From Gammaproteobacteria bacterium (GTDB lineage: Bacteria > Pseudomonadota > Gammaproteobacteria > Eutrophobiales > Eutrophobiaceae): a stretch of 64,000 bases of DNA. The notes under the pieces were generated by a model. It was not told the DNA's origin. It saw nothing but the letters and a program-made list of their open reading frames with translations, and did no database searches. Shown here one piece after another: positions 33,039 through 42,707 of this stretch. Within the stretch, counting starts at the first letter, position 1, and the number at the start of each line of letters is the position of its first letter. Location: positions 124,001-188,000 of the forward strand of contig WLWS01000002.1 in the NCBI GenBank assembly GCA_012103475.1, in the 5' to 3' direction. The position numbers were made by a program, and so were the translations under genes.

Positions 33039-34748
33039 ATGACAACAGAGGTAAGGATTCCGAATCTTGGCGATTTTAATGATGTTGAAATCATCGAAAT
33101 AGCGGTTTCCGTTGGAGAAAAAATTGAAGTAGAGGCGACCTTGCTGACTCTGGAAACAGATAAAGCGACCATGGATATTCCATCACCTGCAAGCGGTGAA
33201 ATCGTTTCTGTTCTGGTTAAAGTCGGGGACAAAGTCTCAGAGGGTGATGTAATTTTGAGCTTGCAGGAATCAACTGTAAAAACGGAGACGAAGGATGACT
33301 CTGTATCGGCTCAGCTTGCTCCATCTTCTGATAATGGTGCTGCAATCGAGGTTGAAGTTCTCGTATTGGGGTCCGGCCCTGGAGGATATACGGCGGCTTT
33401 CCGGGCCGCTGATCTGGGCAAACAGGTTGTACTAGTAGAACGCTACCCCTCTCTTGGCGGAGTCTGTCTGAATGTAGGCTGTATTCCTTCAAAAGCTCTA
33501 TTACATGCGGCAAAGGTGATCAGCGAAGCTAAAGAAGTGAAACAATTTGGTATCGATTTCGCTGAGCCTGACATTGATCTGGATAAATTACGCGGCTGGA
33601 AGGAAAAAGTACTCGGGCAGCTGACCAAAGGACTGGAGGGACTGGCAAAACAACGTAAAGTGCAGCTGGTGCAAGGGGTCGGACAGTTTGTTTCAGCCAA
33701 TCAGTTGAGAGTCACGGGTGAAGAGGGCGAGCAGACAATAAATTTTCAACAGGCGATCATAGCTGCGGGTTCGCAGGCAACTAAAGTCCCCGTTTTTCCA
33801 GAAGATCCGCGAATTATTGATTCTACCGGTGCTCTGGAACTGGAAAGTATTCCTGAGCGTATGCTGATTATTGGCGGCGGTATCATTGGCCTGGAAATGG
33901 CCACGGTTTATCACGAATTAGGTAGCCGCGTCAGCGTAGTTGAAATGCTCGATAGTATTATTGCCGGTGCGGATAATGATGTGGCAAAACCGTTGTTACG
34001 ACGTATACAGAAACAATACGAGAATATATATTTAAGTACACGAGTCACTTCTATAGAGGTGCAAGAGACTGGTCTCAAAGTAACGTTTGAAGGTCCGAAA
34101 GCCCCTGAAAGTGAAATTTTCGATAGCATACTGGTCGCAGTAGGCAGACGCCCGAACGGGTCTAAAATTGGTGCAGAGCAAGCCGGCGTTAATGTAAATG
34201 AACAGGGTTTTATTGAAGTCGATAAACAACAAAGAACAAATGTTCCGCATATATTCGCTATAGGAGATATCGTTGGTCAGCCAATGTTAGCGCATAAAGC
34301 TGTGCATGAAGGCAAGGTTGCTGCGGAAGTTATTGCCGGACTGAAAAGCGCTTTCGATGCGCGTGTCATCCCATCAGTTGCCTATACCGACCCGGAAGTT
34401 GCCTGGATCGGATTGACGGAAGCCGAAGCAAAAGAAAAAGGTATAGAGTATGGGAAAGGCGTATTTCCCTGGGTTGCCAGTGGTCGCTCTCTCAGTCTTG
34501 GTCGAAATGAGGGGATGACCAAGTTATTGTTTGATAAAAAAACAGATCGTATTCTTGGCGCAGGTATTTGTGGGCCAAACGCTGGTGATCTTATTGCCGA
34601 AGTCGCACTCGCTATCGAAATGGATTGTGATGCGACGGATCTGAGCCTTACCATACATCCACATCCGACCTTGTCTGAAACAGTTGCTTTCGCCGCTGAA
34701 ATGTTTGAAGGCACGATCACGGACTTGTACGCCCCTAAAAAACAATAA
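33039..34748 (+). CDS. lpdA: Dihydrolipoamide dehydrogenase with N-terminal lipoyl domain
   Basis: The 569-residue flavoprotein starts with a lipoyl domain (about 1-78; lipoylated Lys in ETDKATMDI) joined by a flexible acidic linker to the E3 enzyme. E3 features are the FAD-binding GSGPGGYTAAFRAADLG motif, the redox disulfide in GGVCLNVGCIPSK, the NAD motif IGGGIIGLEMA and the C-terminal catalytic HPHPTLSE. It reoxidises dihydrolipoyl groups of 2-oxoacid dehydrogenases. ATG 33039 is preferred; 33033 is also possible, with GGAG at 33025-33028. The partner E1/E2 genes usually found upstream are absent, so it is an isolated copy. Confidence 0.93.
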   Translation: MTTEVRIPNLGDFNDVEIIEIAVSVGEKIEVEATLLTLETDKATMDIPSPASGEIVSVLVKVGDKVSEGDVILSLQESTVKTETKDDSVSAQLAPSSDNGAAIEVEVLVLGSGPGGYTAAFRAADLGKQVVLVERYPSLGGVCLNVGCIPSKALLHAAKVISEAKEVKQFGIDFAEPDIDLDKLRGWKEKVLGQLTKGLEGLAKQRKVQLVQGVGQFVSANQLRVTGEEGEQTINFQQAIIAAGSQATKVPVFPEDPRIIDSTGALELESIPERMLIIGGGIIGLEMATVYHELGSRVSVVEMLDSIIAGADNDVAKPLLRRIQKQYENIYLSTRVTSIEVQETGLKVTFEGPKAPESEIFDSILVAVGRRPNGSKIGAEQAGVNVNEQGFIEVDKQQRTNVPHIFAIGDIVGQPMLAHKAVHEGKVAAEVIAGLKSAFDARVIPSVAYTDPEVAWIGLTEAEAKEKGIEYGKGVFPWVASGRSLSLGRNEGMTKLLFDKKTDRILGAGICGPNAGDLIAEVALAIEMDCDATDLSLTIHPHPTLSETVAFAAEMFEGTITDLYAPKKQ

Positions 34749-34789
34749 AAAACCAGATTCAAATTAATAGTATTAAGGATATTTCTCAT

Positions 34790-35944
34790 ATGACTGATCA
34801 CCCCTTATTGAGCTCCACTAAATCATTATTACCAGATATCACGGCGGCAGCCGAGTCCATAGAAGTAAATCAAAGAATTCCTGACAAATTGATTGATCAG
34901 ATACGCGACGCTGGATTGTTTTCAGTAGCGGTACCCAAAGAGTTTGGAGGTCCCGAACTCGATCCCCTGCTAATGTTTGATGCATTGGAATTACTGGCAA
35001 GAGCTGATGCCTCCACGGCCTGGGTGACACTTATCATTTCAGCCAATCCCTATCTGTTCGGTAATTCCCTGCATGAACATGTCTGGCAGGAAATGTATGG
35101 CAAGGACATTAATACCTGTACTGCAGGGACTTTGATGCCCGGAGGCAAAGCTGTAAAAGTTGAAGGAGGGTATCAGGTCACTGGTCGTTTTCGATATGGC
35201 AGTGGTTCCGAACATTGCCAATATCTTCTTAGTGGCTGTATGGTCTATGAAGGTGAGACTTTATGCAGACTTGAGAATGGTGAGCCGGAAATCAGATGGC
35301 TTATTCACAAAATAGAAGACTGTGAAATTCAGATGGACAGCTGGGACTCGACTGGATTAAGAGGGAGCAGCAGTCACGATTATGTTATTGAGGATTTATT
35401 TGTGCCAGCCGACTGGAGTTTTGTTTTCGGAGAAACTGTGCATAAATTGTCCAACCCGGTCTTTACTTTTCCTACCATTCCATTCTGTCAGCTAGCAGCA
35501 ATCGCCGTGGGGATGGCAAGACAGGCGATTGAGACAGTCAGAGAAATAGCCTCTACAAAAAGACGCGGGCCAATGCTTTTATGTGATGATCCTTCCGTAC
35601 AGCTGAGAGTTGCAGAAGCAGATGCTATGACCAGTGCGGCGAGATCCTATGTAAAAGATGTTGTTGCCGACCTTCTCAATAGTCTACACACTGGCAAGGA
35701 ACTCAGTTGGGAGCAACGCGCCCGTTTCAGATTGAGTTGCACTTATGCACTTGATAATGCGGTGAAAGCTGTCGATATGATGTACAAGAACGCCGGCGGA
35801 AGTGCTGTATACAAACCGAACCAGTTGGATCGCATGTTTCGCGATATTCACACTGCGGCGACTCATATCAGATTCTCCGATCTGACCTACATTCAGGCCG
35901 GACGGATGTTGCTCGGGCTGGACCCTAAGGATCCATTATTTTAA
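34790..35944 (+). CDS. Acyl-CoA dehydrogenase-like flavoprotein (HsaA/DszC-type group)
   Basis: The 384-residue protein has the acyl-CoA dehydrogenase three-domain layout: a helical N-terminus with AGLFSVAVPKEFGGPELDP (about 38-56), a middle beta domain (GGYQVTGRFRYGSGSEHC, about 123-140) and a C-terminal four-helix domain. The VTGRFRYGSG pattern and the absence of the usual catalytic Glu context suggest the flavin-dependent monooxygenase branch rather than a fatty-acid dehydrogenase. Substrate is unknown. A ribosome site AAGGAT lies 12 bp before the ATG. It is followed by a DUF2237 gene and starts the accessory region. Confidence 0.75.
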   Translation: MTDHPLLSSTKSLLPDITAAAESIEVNQRIPDKLIDQIRDAGLFSVAVPKEFGGPELDPLLMFDALELLARADASTAWVTLIISANPYLFGNSLHEHVWQEMYGKDINTCTAGTLMPGGKAVKVEGGYQVTGRFRYGSGSEHCQYLLSGCMVYEGETLCRLENGEPEIRWLIHKIEDCEIQMDSWDSTGLRGSSSHDYVIEDLFVPADWSFVFGETVHKLSNPVFTFPTIPFCQLAAIAVGMARQAIETVREIASTKRRGPMLLCDDPSVQLRVAEADAMTSAARSYVKDVVADLLNSLHTGKELSWEQRARFRLSCTYALDNAVKAVDMMYKNAGGSAVYKPNQLDRMFRDIHTAATHIRFSDLTYIQAGRMLLGLDPKDPLF

Positions 35945-35987
35945 TATTTTAAGAAACGACAATCCGGAATATCAGGAGCTCTGCGCG

Positions 35988-36365
35988 ATGGAAATGGATG
36001 AATCAGTCAATGTGCTGGGTGAGGCGCTTGTTCTTTGTGGTGATGATCCGCTCACCGGTTTTTATCGCGACGGTAAGTGTAATACCTGCGCAGAGGATCT
36101 TGGTTCTCACACAGTATGTGTGCAAGTCAGTACGGAATTTCTTGAATTCTCACGTTTTCGAGGCAACGATCTTTCTACCCCTGTTCCTGAATACGAATTC
36201 AAAGGTCTGAAGGCTGGAGACAGCTGGTGTCTTTGTGCATCTCGTTGGCTCGAAGCCCATGAAAATGATATGGCCCCACGTGTACACCTGACGCGAACCC
36301 ATATTCGCGCACTGGAAATCATACCTATGGATTTGCTAAAGCAATATGCCGTGGATTTGAACTAG
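35988..36365 (+). CDS. DUF2237 family protein
   Basis: The 125-residue protein matches the small DUF2237 family: NVLGEALVLCGDDPLTGFYRDGKCNT near the start and SWCLCASRWLEA in the second half, with several conserved cysteines (CNTC, WCLC). The function is not known. AGGAG at 35974-35978 precedes the ATG; a second ATG two codons later is possible. It lies 43 bp after the acyl-CoA dehydrogenase-like gene. Confidence 0.83.
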   Translation: MEMDESVNVLGEALVLCGDDPLTGFYRDGKCNTCAEDLGSHTVCVQVSTEFLEFSRFRGNDLSTPVPEYEFKGLKAGDSWCLCASRWLEAHENDMAPRVHLTRTHIRALEIIPMDLLKQYAVDLN

Positions 36366-36395
36366 TTAAGTACTCAGTTAACTATCAGTCCCGAA

Positions 36396-37634
36396 TCAGA
36401 GCATCTGTTTCTGCAGGTCAATCAAATAGTCTATGTCTTCTTCGGTATTAAAAAAGTGAGTGGAGACGCGCAAATTACCGATACCACCAAGCGCGCGCAT
36501 GGAAATCCTGATTGGGCGCATACAACGGCCGGGCGCGTAACAGCGATTAAAAAAGGCTGTGTCTTTATCATAGTCACCAGTAGTATAGGTAATCAGGCCA
36601 TGACGCTTCGCCGGGTCAGTTGGACTGGTCACATTACATCCAATCTCCTGTAAGCGGTCTATTGCATAACCACCCAGTCGCTTAACCCGCTCTTCTACAT
36701 TGTTCATACCGATTTTGTCATAAAATTTCAGTGTCGCGATCCAGCCGAAGAGTGCAGGGCCTATTGTGACATCCTGTGAGAATTGATTGGCATTGTTGAC
36801 AGGCTGAGCCTTCCAGCTTTCCAGAGTGTCGTGATCTTTCTCGGCAAAAGGAACACCCGGAACATCTGCCCAGATATAATTACGATATCGCGCATCGATA
36901 GAGTCCATGACGGAGCGTTTGATATAAAAAATTCCGGCACCCTCGGGGCCACACTGCCATTTATAGGTACCGGAGAGCAGGATGTCGACATCATCATCCT
37001 TGACATCAATCTGAATAGCACCAAGTGACTGCATCGCATCGTCAAGAACCAGAGCACCGTGCTCATGTGCAATCCGGCAGACTTCTTTCATATCGAAGGT
37101 GAAACCGCAAAACGCGGTTGTTCGGTCTACACAGACCATGCGTGTTTTGTCATCTACGAGTTTTTCAAGATCTTCCATGAGAATTTCACCATCGACATTA
37201 CGTGCAATGCGCAACTCAACACCATAACGTCTACTGATATCCTGCAATATATAGGGAATGGCCGGGTAGGAGAGATCGGTGATGACGACGTTGTCTCCCT
37301 CGAACCAGTCGAACATGTTGTAGAGAATCAGGTTGGCCGTAATGGCAGGACGATAGGTATTGGTAACTTCGTCAGGGTCGGCGTTAATAAAGCGGGCGCT
37401 GCGTTCTATGCTTTCGCTAAAAGCTGACAGCAAAAAAGGATGAGTGGCAATATCAGCAACAGGAATATCTTCCATCCTGCCGTATTCAACAAAATTATAG
37501 AAATCCCGAACAGCGTCAAGCCAGTATTTTCCCGGTATCATTTGATCTGCGGCATTCAGGTAAACCCAGTGCTGCAGCAATTTAAATTCAGACCGGATAT
37601 CTTCGATGTGATTATCAATATAGTTTTTACTCAT
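36396..37634 (-). CDS. Class V aminotransferase/cysteine desulfurase-fold PLP enzyme
   Basis: The 412-residue fold type I PLP protein of the class V group has GALVLDDAMQSLGAIQIDV (Asp binding the PLP ring nitrogen, about 193-211) and SGTYKWQCGPEGAGI (Schiff-base Lys near 224). It lacks a mobile-loop Cys of the desulfurases in an obvious place, so it may be an aminotransferase, epimerase or lyase. It is divergent from the phnW-like gene; 179 bp separate the two starts. Confidence 0.78.
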   Translation of the reverse strand: MSKNYIDNHIEDIRSEFKLLQHWVYLNAADQMIPGKYWLDAVRDFYNFVEYGRMEDIPVADIATHPFLLSAFSESIERSARFINADPDEVTNTYRPAITANLILYNMFDWFEGDNVVITDLSYPAIPYILQDISRRYGVELRIARNVDGEILMEDLEKLVDDKTRMVCVDRTTAFCGFTFDMKEVCRIAHEHGALVLDDAMQSLGAIQIDVKDDDVDILLSGTYKWQCGPEGAGIFYIKRSVMDSIDARYRNYIWADVPGVPFAEKDHDTLESWKAQPVNNANQFSQDVTIGPALFGWIATLKFYDKIGMNNVEERVKRLGGYAIDRLQEIGCNVTSPTDPAKRHGLITYTTGDYDKDTAFFNRCYAPGRCMRPIRISMRALGGIGNLRVSTHFFNTEEDIDYLIDLQKQML

Positions 37635-37813
37635 ATTTTATATCAGCCTTTCAAGTTTATGATTCTGAACCGAAATAGTACAAGGATGCCATTAAAATTA
37701 TCAGTTTTTAAATTAAGAATTTTTGTCAGATCGCCCTAATTGAAGGTTCTGCCCTTGCGACATGAATTATTCGAAACTAAGCTGTCATCGCCATACCACA
37801 GAGTGTTGAAATT

Positions 37814-38962
37814 ATGAGTGACAAATCGTCTGATAACAAAGATGCAGTCAGCTATTCAAAAGATGATCCTTACTTGCTTACACCGGGACCTCTGACTACG
37901 TCTTCGAGTGTTAAGAAGGCGATGCTGCATGATTACGGTTCGAGGGATGAGCGTTTTATCGAGTTGAACGGACGGATCTGCGCGAGATTACTGGAAATTG
38001 CCCATGCTGGAGAGACTCATGTGTGTGTGCCATTACAGGGGAGTGGTACTTTTGCGGTGGAGGCCATGTTGGCGACGATGATTCCAGTCGAAGGAAAACT
38101 GTTGAATCTTGTCAATGGTGCCTATGGACATCGCATCTCAGAAATATGTGACTATCTCGGGCGCGAATATCTGGTTCACGAATCGGCTGAGAATGTAGCT
38201 ATTGATCTTGCTTCTTTAGAGAAAACTCTGGTTGACGATAAACATATTACTCATGTTTCAATTGTTTACTGTGAAACTACCTCAGGCATTTTAAACCCTT
38301 TAGAAGAAATAGCTGAAATCGTCTACAAACATGGACGTGCGTTACTGGTAGATGCCATGAGTGCCTTCGGTGCCTTACCAGTCGATGCGAGGAAACTACA
38401 TTTTAGTGCTCTTGCGGCTTCAAGTAATAAATGCCTGCAGGGAGTACCGGGTATGGGCTTTTGCCTGATAAACTCTCATACCCTTGAGCAATGTAAAGGT
38501 AATGCGAAATCACTTAGCCTCGATTTATACGAACAGGCTCTTGCTTTCAGAAAGAATGGACAATGGCGTTTTACGCCACCGGTGCATTGCATGTTGGCAT
38601 TGTCTCAGGCTCTTCTGGAATTGCAGGAAGAGGGTGGTGTTGAAGGCAGGTTGGAACGGTATCAGGAGAACTGTAATGTTCTCAAGGAAGGCATGCGGGC
38701 TTTGGGTTTCAGGACTTATCTAGCAGACGAGTTACAGGCACCGATCATTGTGACATTCATTACCCCGTCAGATAACAGGTTCAGTTTTGAACTGTTTTAC
38801 CGACTGATCGCTGAAAAAGGTTTTTTAATTTATCCGGGAAAGATCACAAAAGCCGATACTTTTCGTATCGGCTGTATAGGTGATCTTGATGCAGATTTGA
38901 TGCGTGCAGCGATTCAGGCAATAGAAGCCAGCTTGTCTGAACTTGGCATAAGCAATTCATAA
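37814..38962 (+). CDS. phnW: 2-aminoethylphosphonate:pyruvate aminotransferase-like (PhnW family)
   Basis: The 382-residue PLP enzyme has the family start YLLTPGPLTTSSSVKKAML, a DYGSRDERF stretch, LVDAMSAFGALPVDA with the PLP Asp, and SSNKCLQGVPGMGF with the Schiff-base Lys. PhnW turns 2-aminoethylphosphonate and pyruvate into phosphonoacetaldehyde and alanine. No phnX or phnA is next to it, so a related amine may be the true substrate. It converges on a RidA gene, 10 bp apart. Confidence 0.82.
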   Translation: MSDKSSDNKDAVSYSKDDPYLLTPGPLTTSSSVKKAMLHDYGSRDERFIELNGRICARLLEIAHAGETHVCVPLQGSGTFAVEAMLATMIPVEGKLLNLVNGAYGHRISEICDYLGREYLVHESAENVAIDLASLEKTLVDDKHITHVSIVYCETTSGILNPLEEIAEIVYKHGRALLVDAMSAFGALPVDARKLHFSALAASSNKCLQGVPGMGFCLINSHTLEQCKGNAKSLSLDLYEQALAFRKNGQWRFTPPVHCMLALSQALLELQEEGGVEGRLERYQENCNVLKEGMRALGFRTYLADELQAPIIVTFITPSDNRFSFELFYRLIAEKGFLIYPGKITKADTFRIGCIGDLDADLMRAAIQAIEASLSELGISNS

Positions 38963-38972
38963 CTAAGCGGCT

Positions 38973-39380
38973 TTATACGTCGATAACAGCTGTCGCTTCC
39001 ACCTCAACCAGAAATTCCGGAACGGCCAGGGCCTGAATGCCGAGCAGTGTGTTTGCTGGCAATGAGTCCTTGTCAAAGGCTTTGCCGAGTTCGGCAGCAA
39101 TTGTGTCAAGCAAGCCCGGGTGATAATCAACGATATATATAGTCAGACGGCAAACATCCTGCATTGTCGCACCGGCTTCTGCGAGGTCAATGCTGATATT
39201 CTCCAGAGTTTTTTCCATTTGCTTGCCGAGGTCATCGCCGCCGATAAGATTATTATCTTTATCCCACGCAGTTTGACCTGCGCAAAACACCAGTTTCTTT
39301 CCTTCTGCTGCGACTACCTGCGCAAAGCCATAGTCCGCGCTTGGGAAAAGATCGCTGGGTTGTAATGATTGTTTTGACAT
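38973..39380 (-). CDS. Rid/YjgF-family protein
   Basis: The 135-residue protein has the Rid fold: FAQVVAAEGKKLVFCAGQTAWD at the start and the VRLTIYIVD-like segment in the middle. RidA proteins hydrolyse reactive enamine/imine intermediates made by PLP enzymes; other members such as RutC act in pyrimidine breakdown. The usual RidA catalytic Arg near residue 105 is not clearly present (NTLLGIQALAVPEFLVEVEA), so it is probably another subgroup. It is the last gene of a minus-strand run that begins at hyuA. Confidence 0.82.
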   Translation of the reverse strand: MSKQSLQPSDLFPSADYGFAQVVAAEGKKLVFCAGQTAWDKDNNLIGGDDLGKQMEKTLENISIDLAEAGATMQDVCRLTIYIVDYHPGLLDTIAAELGKAFDKDSLPANTLLGIQALAVPEFLVEVEATAVIDV

Positions 39381-39407
39381 CTGTTTTCTCCTTTTATTTT
39401 ACGGGGT

Positions 39408-39875
39408 TTACCAGAAATTATTGTGTGGTTGCGTTGCTTCTTCTTCCAGAAGAGGACCGCTGACTGCTACCGGCCAGGGTGCAAATTTAAATATTTCTCG
39501 TGAGGGCAATTTTAAAGTAGCTGCCTCACCTGTGTCGCCAAATTGTAAATAAAGCTTGTCCATTCCCAGTCCGAATACGATGGATCGTATATTGCTCCAA
39601 ACTGCCGCTGATGCACACATTGGGCAGGGTTCAGCGCTGGCATAGAGGGTGCAAGTTGCAAGTTCCTCAACAGAATATTTTGCGGATGCAAGGCGTAGCA
39701 AGTTTAATTCTGCATGTGCAGTCGGGTCATTGTCGCTTACTACCGTGTTTTCGGCTCTTAAGAGTATGTCCCCGGCAGTATTAACTAAAATTGCTCCGAA
39801 AGGATGATTGCCGTGTTCGCGAGCGGCATTCGCCACTGTTATGGCTTGCCTTAGGTAGCTGTTATGTTCCTGCAT
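39408..39875 (-). CDS. Zinc-dependent nucleoside/guanine-type deaminase
   Basis: The 155-residue cytidine-deaminase-fold protein has both zinc motifs: HAE (in DPTAHAELNLLR, His and catalytic Glu) and PCPMC (in ASAEPCPMCASA). Length and C-terminus fit the guanine deaminase/nucleoside deaminase group and not the tRNA adenosine deaminase. The substrate is probably a cyclic amidine or purine-like compound. It lies 2 bp from the isochorismatase-type gene and 27 bp from RidA. Confidence 0.82.
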   Translation of the reverse strand: MQEHNSYLRQAITVANAAREHGNHPFGAILVNTAGDILLRAENTVVSDNDPTAHAELNLLRLASAKYSVEELATCTLYASAEPCPMCASAAVWSNIRSIVFGLGMDKLYLQFGDTGEAATLKLPSREIFKFAPWPVAVSGPLLEEEATQPHNNFW

Positions 39876-39877
39876 TT

Positions 39878-40558
39878 CTAACTCAGACGTTCTTCAACTT
39901 CAGCAGTATTAAGAACGTCTCCGAATTGCTGGATTATTGACTCCATCGTTGCCTGATGTTCTCGGTCCGACAAAGCCGCACAGCAATCGCTGACCAAAAC
40001 GACTTTAAAATCCATATCGAAGGCATCGCGGGCGGTGGTTTCGCAGCAGATATTAGTTTTTGTACCTGCAATCAGAAGTGTTTCTATACCGCGACTTCTC
40101 AACACTCTCTCCAGTTGTGACGCGCTTGAAGCAAGGCAGCTGTAACGGTTTTTTACCAGTGATATGTCACCTTCCTTTTCTTCAAGTTCATGCCAGAGAA
40201 CGCTGCCTTCTGCACCTGGTTCCATATAAGACATGGTGCGTTCACGAACTTCACTGGCAACGATATGATTGAAGAAATTCTCCCATTCACTTACGCCGCC
40301 GTGATGCGCGAATTCACTGACAATCCATACAACGTCTCCGCCGAGTTTTCGTAGGCTGTCAGCAAGCTGATTGATGTTAGGTACGATGTCACGTGAGAGA
40401 GGTACTTCTACGGGAGCACCGGGTTTACAAAACGCATTTTGCATATCAATCACAATCAGCGCGGTTTTCTTAGCATCAATCGAGTCAAACAGATGCACAC
40501 GGCCCCTTCTTTTTGTGACACGTTCAATTATTTCATCACTTATACCTATCTTATGCAT
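39878..40558 (-). CDS. Isochorismatase-family cysteine hydrolase
   Basis: The 226-residue protein has the Asp-Lys-Cys triad: Asp38 in IVIDMQNAF, a Lys in LVKNRYSC and a Cys in TKTNICCETTARDA. The N-terminal RVTKRRGRVHLFDSID extension is seen in amidohydrolases acting on ureido compounds (RutB, biuret hydrolase), so N-carbamoyl or similar amides are likely substrates. It belongs to the same minus-strand run as the hydantoinase genes. Confidence 0.82.
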   Translation of the reverse strand: MHKIGISDEIIERVTKRRGRVHLFDSIDAKKTALIVIDMQNAFCKPGAPVEVPLSRDIVPNINQLADSLRKLGGDVVWIVSEFAHHGGVSEWENFFNHIVASEVRERTMSYMEPGAEGSVLWHELEEKEGDISLVKNRYSCLASSASQLERVLRSRGIETLLIAGTKTNICCETTARDAFDMDFKVVLVSDCCAALSDREHQATMESIIQQFGDVLNTAEVEERLS

Positions 40559-40606
40559 TTTGTATGATCGTTCCTGATTGTAATTGGCTATAAATTTCAG
40601 AGGCGT

Positions 40607-40870
40607 CTATGAAGCAAACAACGAATCTTCAAGATAGGGATCTTCAGGCATTGAAATTTCTGAGTCCAGCAAATATCCACATCCGGGGCAGGAAAATCTC
40701 CTGAGAACGACTTCGTCTCCTGTGGTGTAAGGCGAGCCGAGCTGCTGCAAATATACTTCATCAAGGTTGGCAGCGTGCTTCCAGTTTTTTTCCTGTTTAC
40801 CAAGACTATGATCGCAGTGACTGCAACGTATTGATTGATCCTTAATGCACAGGGTTTGAGAGAGTTGCAT
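40607..40870 (-). CDS. Small zinc-binding protein, acetone-carboxylase-gamma-like
   Basis: The 87-residue protein has two CxxC pairs (CSHCDH and CPGCGYLLD), consistent with a zinc ribbon. It lies 1 bp after hyuB. Small zinc subunits of this type accompany hydantoinase/oxoprolinase-like carboxylases (acetone and acetophenone carboxylases), which share the HyuA/HyuB fold. It may therefore be the third subunit of an ATP-dependent complex. The similarity is by motif and context, so the call is moderate. Confidence 0.7.
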   Translation of the reverse strand: MQLSQTLCIKDQSIRCSHCDHSLGKQEKNWKHAANLDEVYLQQLGSPYTTGDEVVLRRFSCPGCGYLLDSEISMPEDPYLEDSLFAS

Positions 40871-40871
40871 A

Positions 40872-42707
40872 TCAGGCCGCCTGTTTGTTTGTTGATTTTC
40901 GTAGTTTCAATAATTTAGCTCTGGCTTGTTCAGTAGACTTCTGATCAAGAGCGCCATCGTCATGTAGAATGACACCGTATATTTTTTCAGCCAGATGAGA
41001 AGAGGTATGTCCGGCAGCGATATCGCTGGCGACATTTTCGGCAGGGCGCAAAAGTGGATCGCCGTAACCACCGCCGCCATTCCAGCGAACGTAAAGCGCA
41101 TCATCACCCATCAGCGGATAAACGCCCCAATCTATGGGTTCCTTGTCACCGGGAAGACTGTCCAGACATAAAGACAAATCCACTTCCTTTTTCAATTCAT
41201 CATCGAGATCATTGTTATGAATCCAGACATAGGCATTTGGTGAACCGGGGTAGCCACCTGCCAGACCGTCACTCATCGGAAACATGGAACCTTTTCCTGA
41301 GACGACATAATGCATGCCGCCATCCGGTGCATCGTGTGGAACGAATGCGAGCTCCATACCGTCACCACCACGGTAAAGTCCGGCACCGCCGGAATCTGCC
41401 AGCCTCCTTCTAAACAGATAACGAATCGGAAACGAATACTCAATTGTTTCAACATTAGCCATGCGTGAAATCGGGTTGGGTATTTCACCGCCGACATCTA
41501 TACCGTCTGCAAAGGAGCGTGCACCACCAGCACCGGCAAAGGTTTCTATCAGGATTCCGATGGCCTGTCGATTATGTTGATTCCGGCCAAATAGAAAAAC
41601 CGCAAAATGGTTGGCGTGCCAGACTGCAGTCGCTTCCTGGCGATACTTTTTACTTGCGTTGAGCATTTTGCCTATCGCCGAACAGGCAGCGTTGTTAACT
41701 GATTGAATTGCCCCGACTGTGGCAACTGAGACAGGGGCGGGACGCAGGCAGTTTACGACTGTGCCTTCCGGCGCAATCATGGTAATGGGTTTTATCACAC
41801 CTTCATTCCAGGTAATGTCGTAGCACAAAAGTGGAAACAGAGGCGCGAATAAGCCACCTAAGGAAGCCCACTTCGTGCAATTAATTGCATGACTGCTTTG
41901 CGGACTTGAACCGCTGAAATCGAAAGTCAAAGAATCTGCTTTTTTCGTCATAGTCAGCATGACCCGCGAAATCTCACCTTTCACACTCATGTACTGCCGT
42001 GCTTGCGATTGACCATCAGGTAATTCGCGGAGTCGTTCACGTAATTGCGTTTCAGATTGCTCAATCAGAGTCTGGCAGGCCTGATCAACAATATCACTCC
42101 CGTACTTTTCTACCAGCGCGATCATTCTATTACGAGCTACATTGTTGCAGGCGATCATGGAGTTAAGATCGAGTGCGACCATTTCAGGTGAACGCACCAT
42201 GTTCAGAAAAGTATCAAACAGGTCTTTATTAATTTCACCTGCTTCGACAAGACGCATACCGGGTGAACTAAACCCTTCCGTATAAATGTTTTCCGCATCG
42301 GGGCAAAAACCGCCGGGATTGGTGGCGCCAATATCATAGACATGCACAAAGCAGGCACTCCAGGCCACCAGTTTGCCATCGAAATGTATCGGAGCCACCA
42401 GATACACATCAGAGGTGTGCAGGGCGGCGGTATAGGGATCGTTAAGCAAGAAAACATCCCCTTCGTTAATACGGCCTTCAAAGCGTCGGATTATTGATTT
42501 ACAGGCCTCTGCGGCACTGGTGAGATGGTGAAGAAAGCCAACACCACCCATAAGTAGAGAACCATCCGCGCGGTAGAGGGACACCATGAGGTCATGCCCC
42601 TCATTGGTGATGGCGCTGCCGGAAACGTTTTTCAATGTTATAACCGCTTCATCAACAACCCGGTAGAGACGATGCCGAATGATAGAAAAAGTTATGGGAT
42701 CGATCAT
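40872..42707 (-). CDS. hyuB: Hydantoinase B/oxoprolinase-type subunit
   Basis: The 611-residue protein matches HyuB: DPITFSIIRHRLYRVVDEA at the start, MGGVGFLHH, GDVFLLNDPY, ATNPGGFCPDAENIYTEG, a FDFSGSSPQSSHAINCT segment and the C-terminal GGGYGDPLLRPAENVASDI. With HyuA it forms ATP-dependent enzymes for hydantoins, 5-oxoproline or, in the carboxylases, ketones. It overlaps hyuA by 4 bp (ATGA). No substrate can be read from the sequence. Confidence 0.92.
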   Translation of the reverse strand: MIDPITFSIIRHRLYRVVDEAVITLKNVSGSAITNEGHDLMVSLYRADGSLLMGGVGFLHHLTSAAEACKSIIRRFEGRINEGDVFLLNDPYTAALHTSDVYLVAPIHFDGKLVAWSACFVHVYDIGATNPGGFCPDAENIYTEGFSSPGMRLVEAGEINKDLFDTFLNMVRSPEMVALDLNSMIACNNVARNRMIALVEKYGSDIVDQACQTLIEQSETQLRERLRELPDGQSQARQYMSVKGEISRVMLTMTKKADSLTFDFSGSSPQSSHAINCTKWASLGGLFAPLFPLLCYDITWNEGVIKPITMIAPEGTVVNCLRPAPVSVATVGAIQSVNNAACSAIGKMLNASKKYRQEATAVWHANHFAVFLFGRNQHNRQAIGILIETFAGAGGARSFADGIDVGGEIPNPISRMANVETIEYSFPIRYLFRRRLADSGGAGLYRGGDGMELAFVPHDAPDGGMHYVVSGKGSMFPMSDGLAGGYPGSPNAYVWIHNNDLDDELKKEVDLSLCLDSLPGDKEPIDWGVYPLMGDDALYVRWNGGGGYGDPLLRPAENVASDIAAGHTSSHLAEKIYGVILHDDGALDQKSTEQARAKLLKLRKSTNKQAA

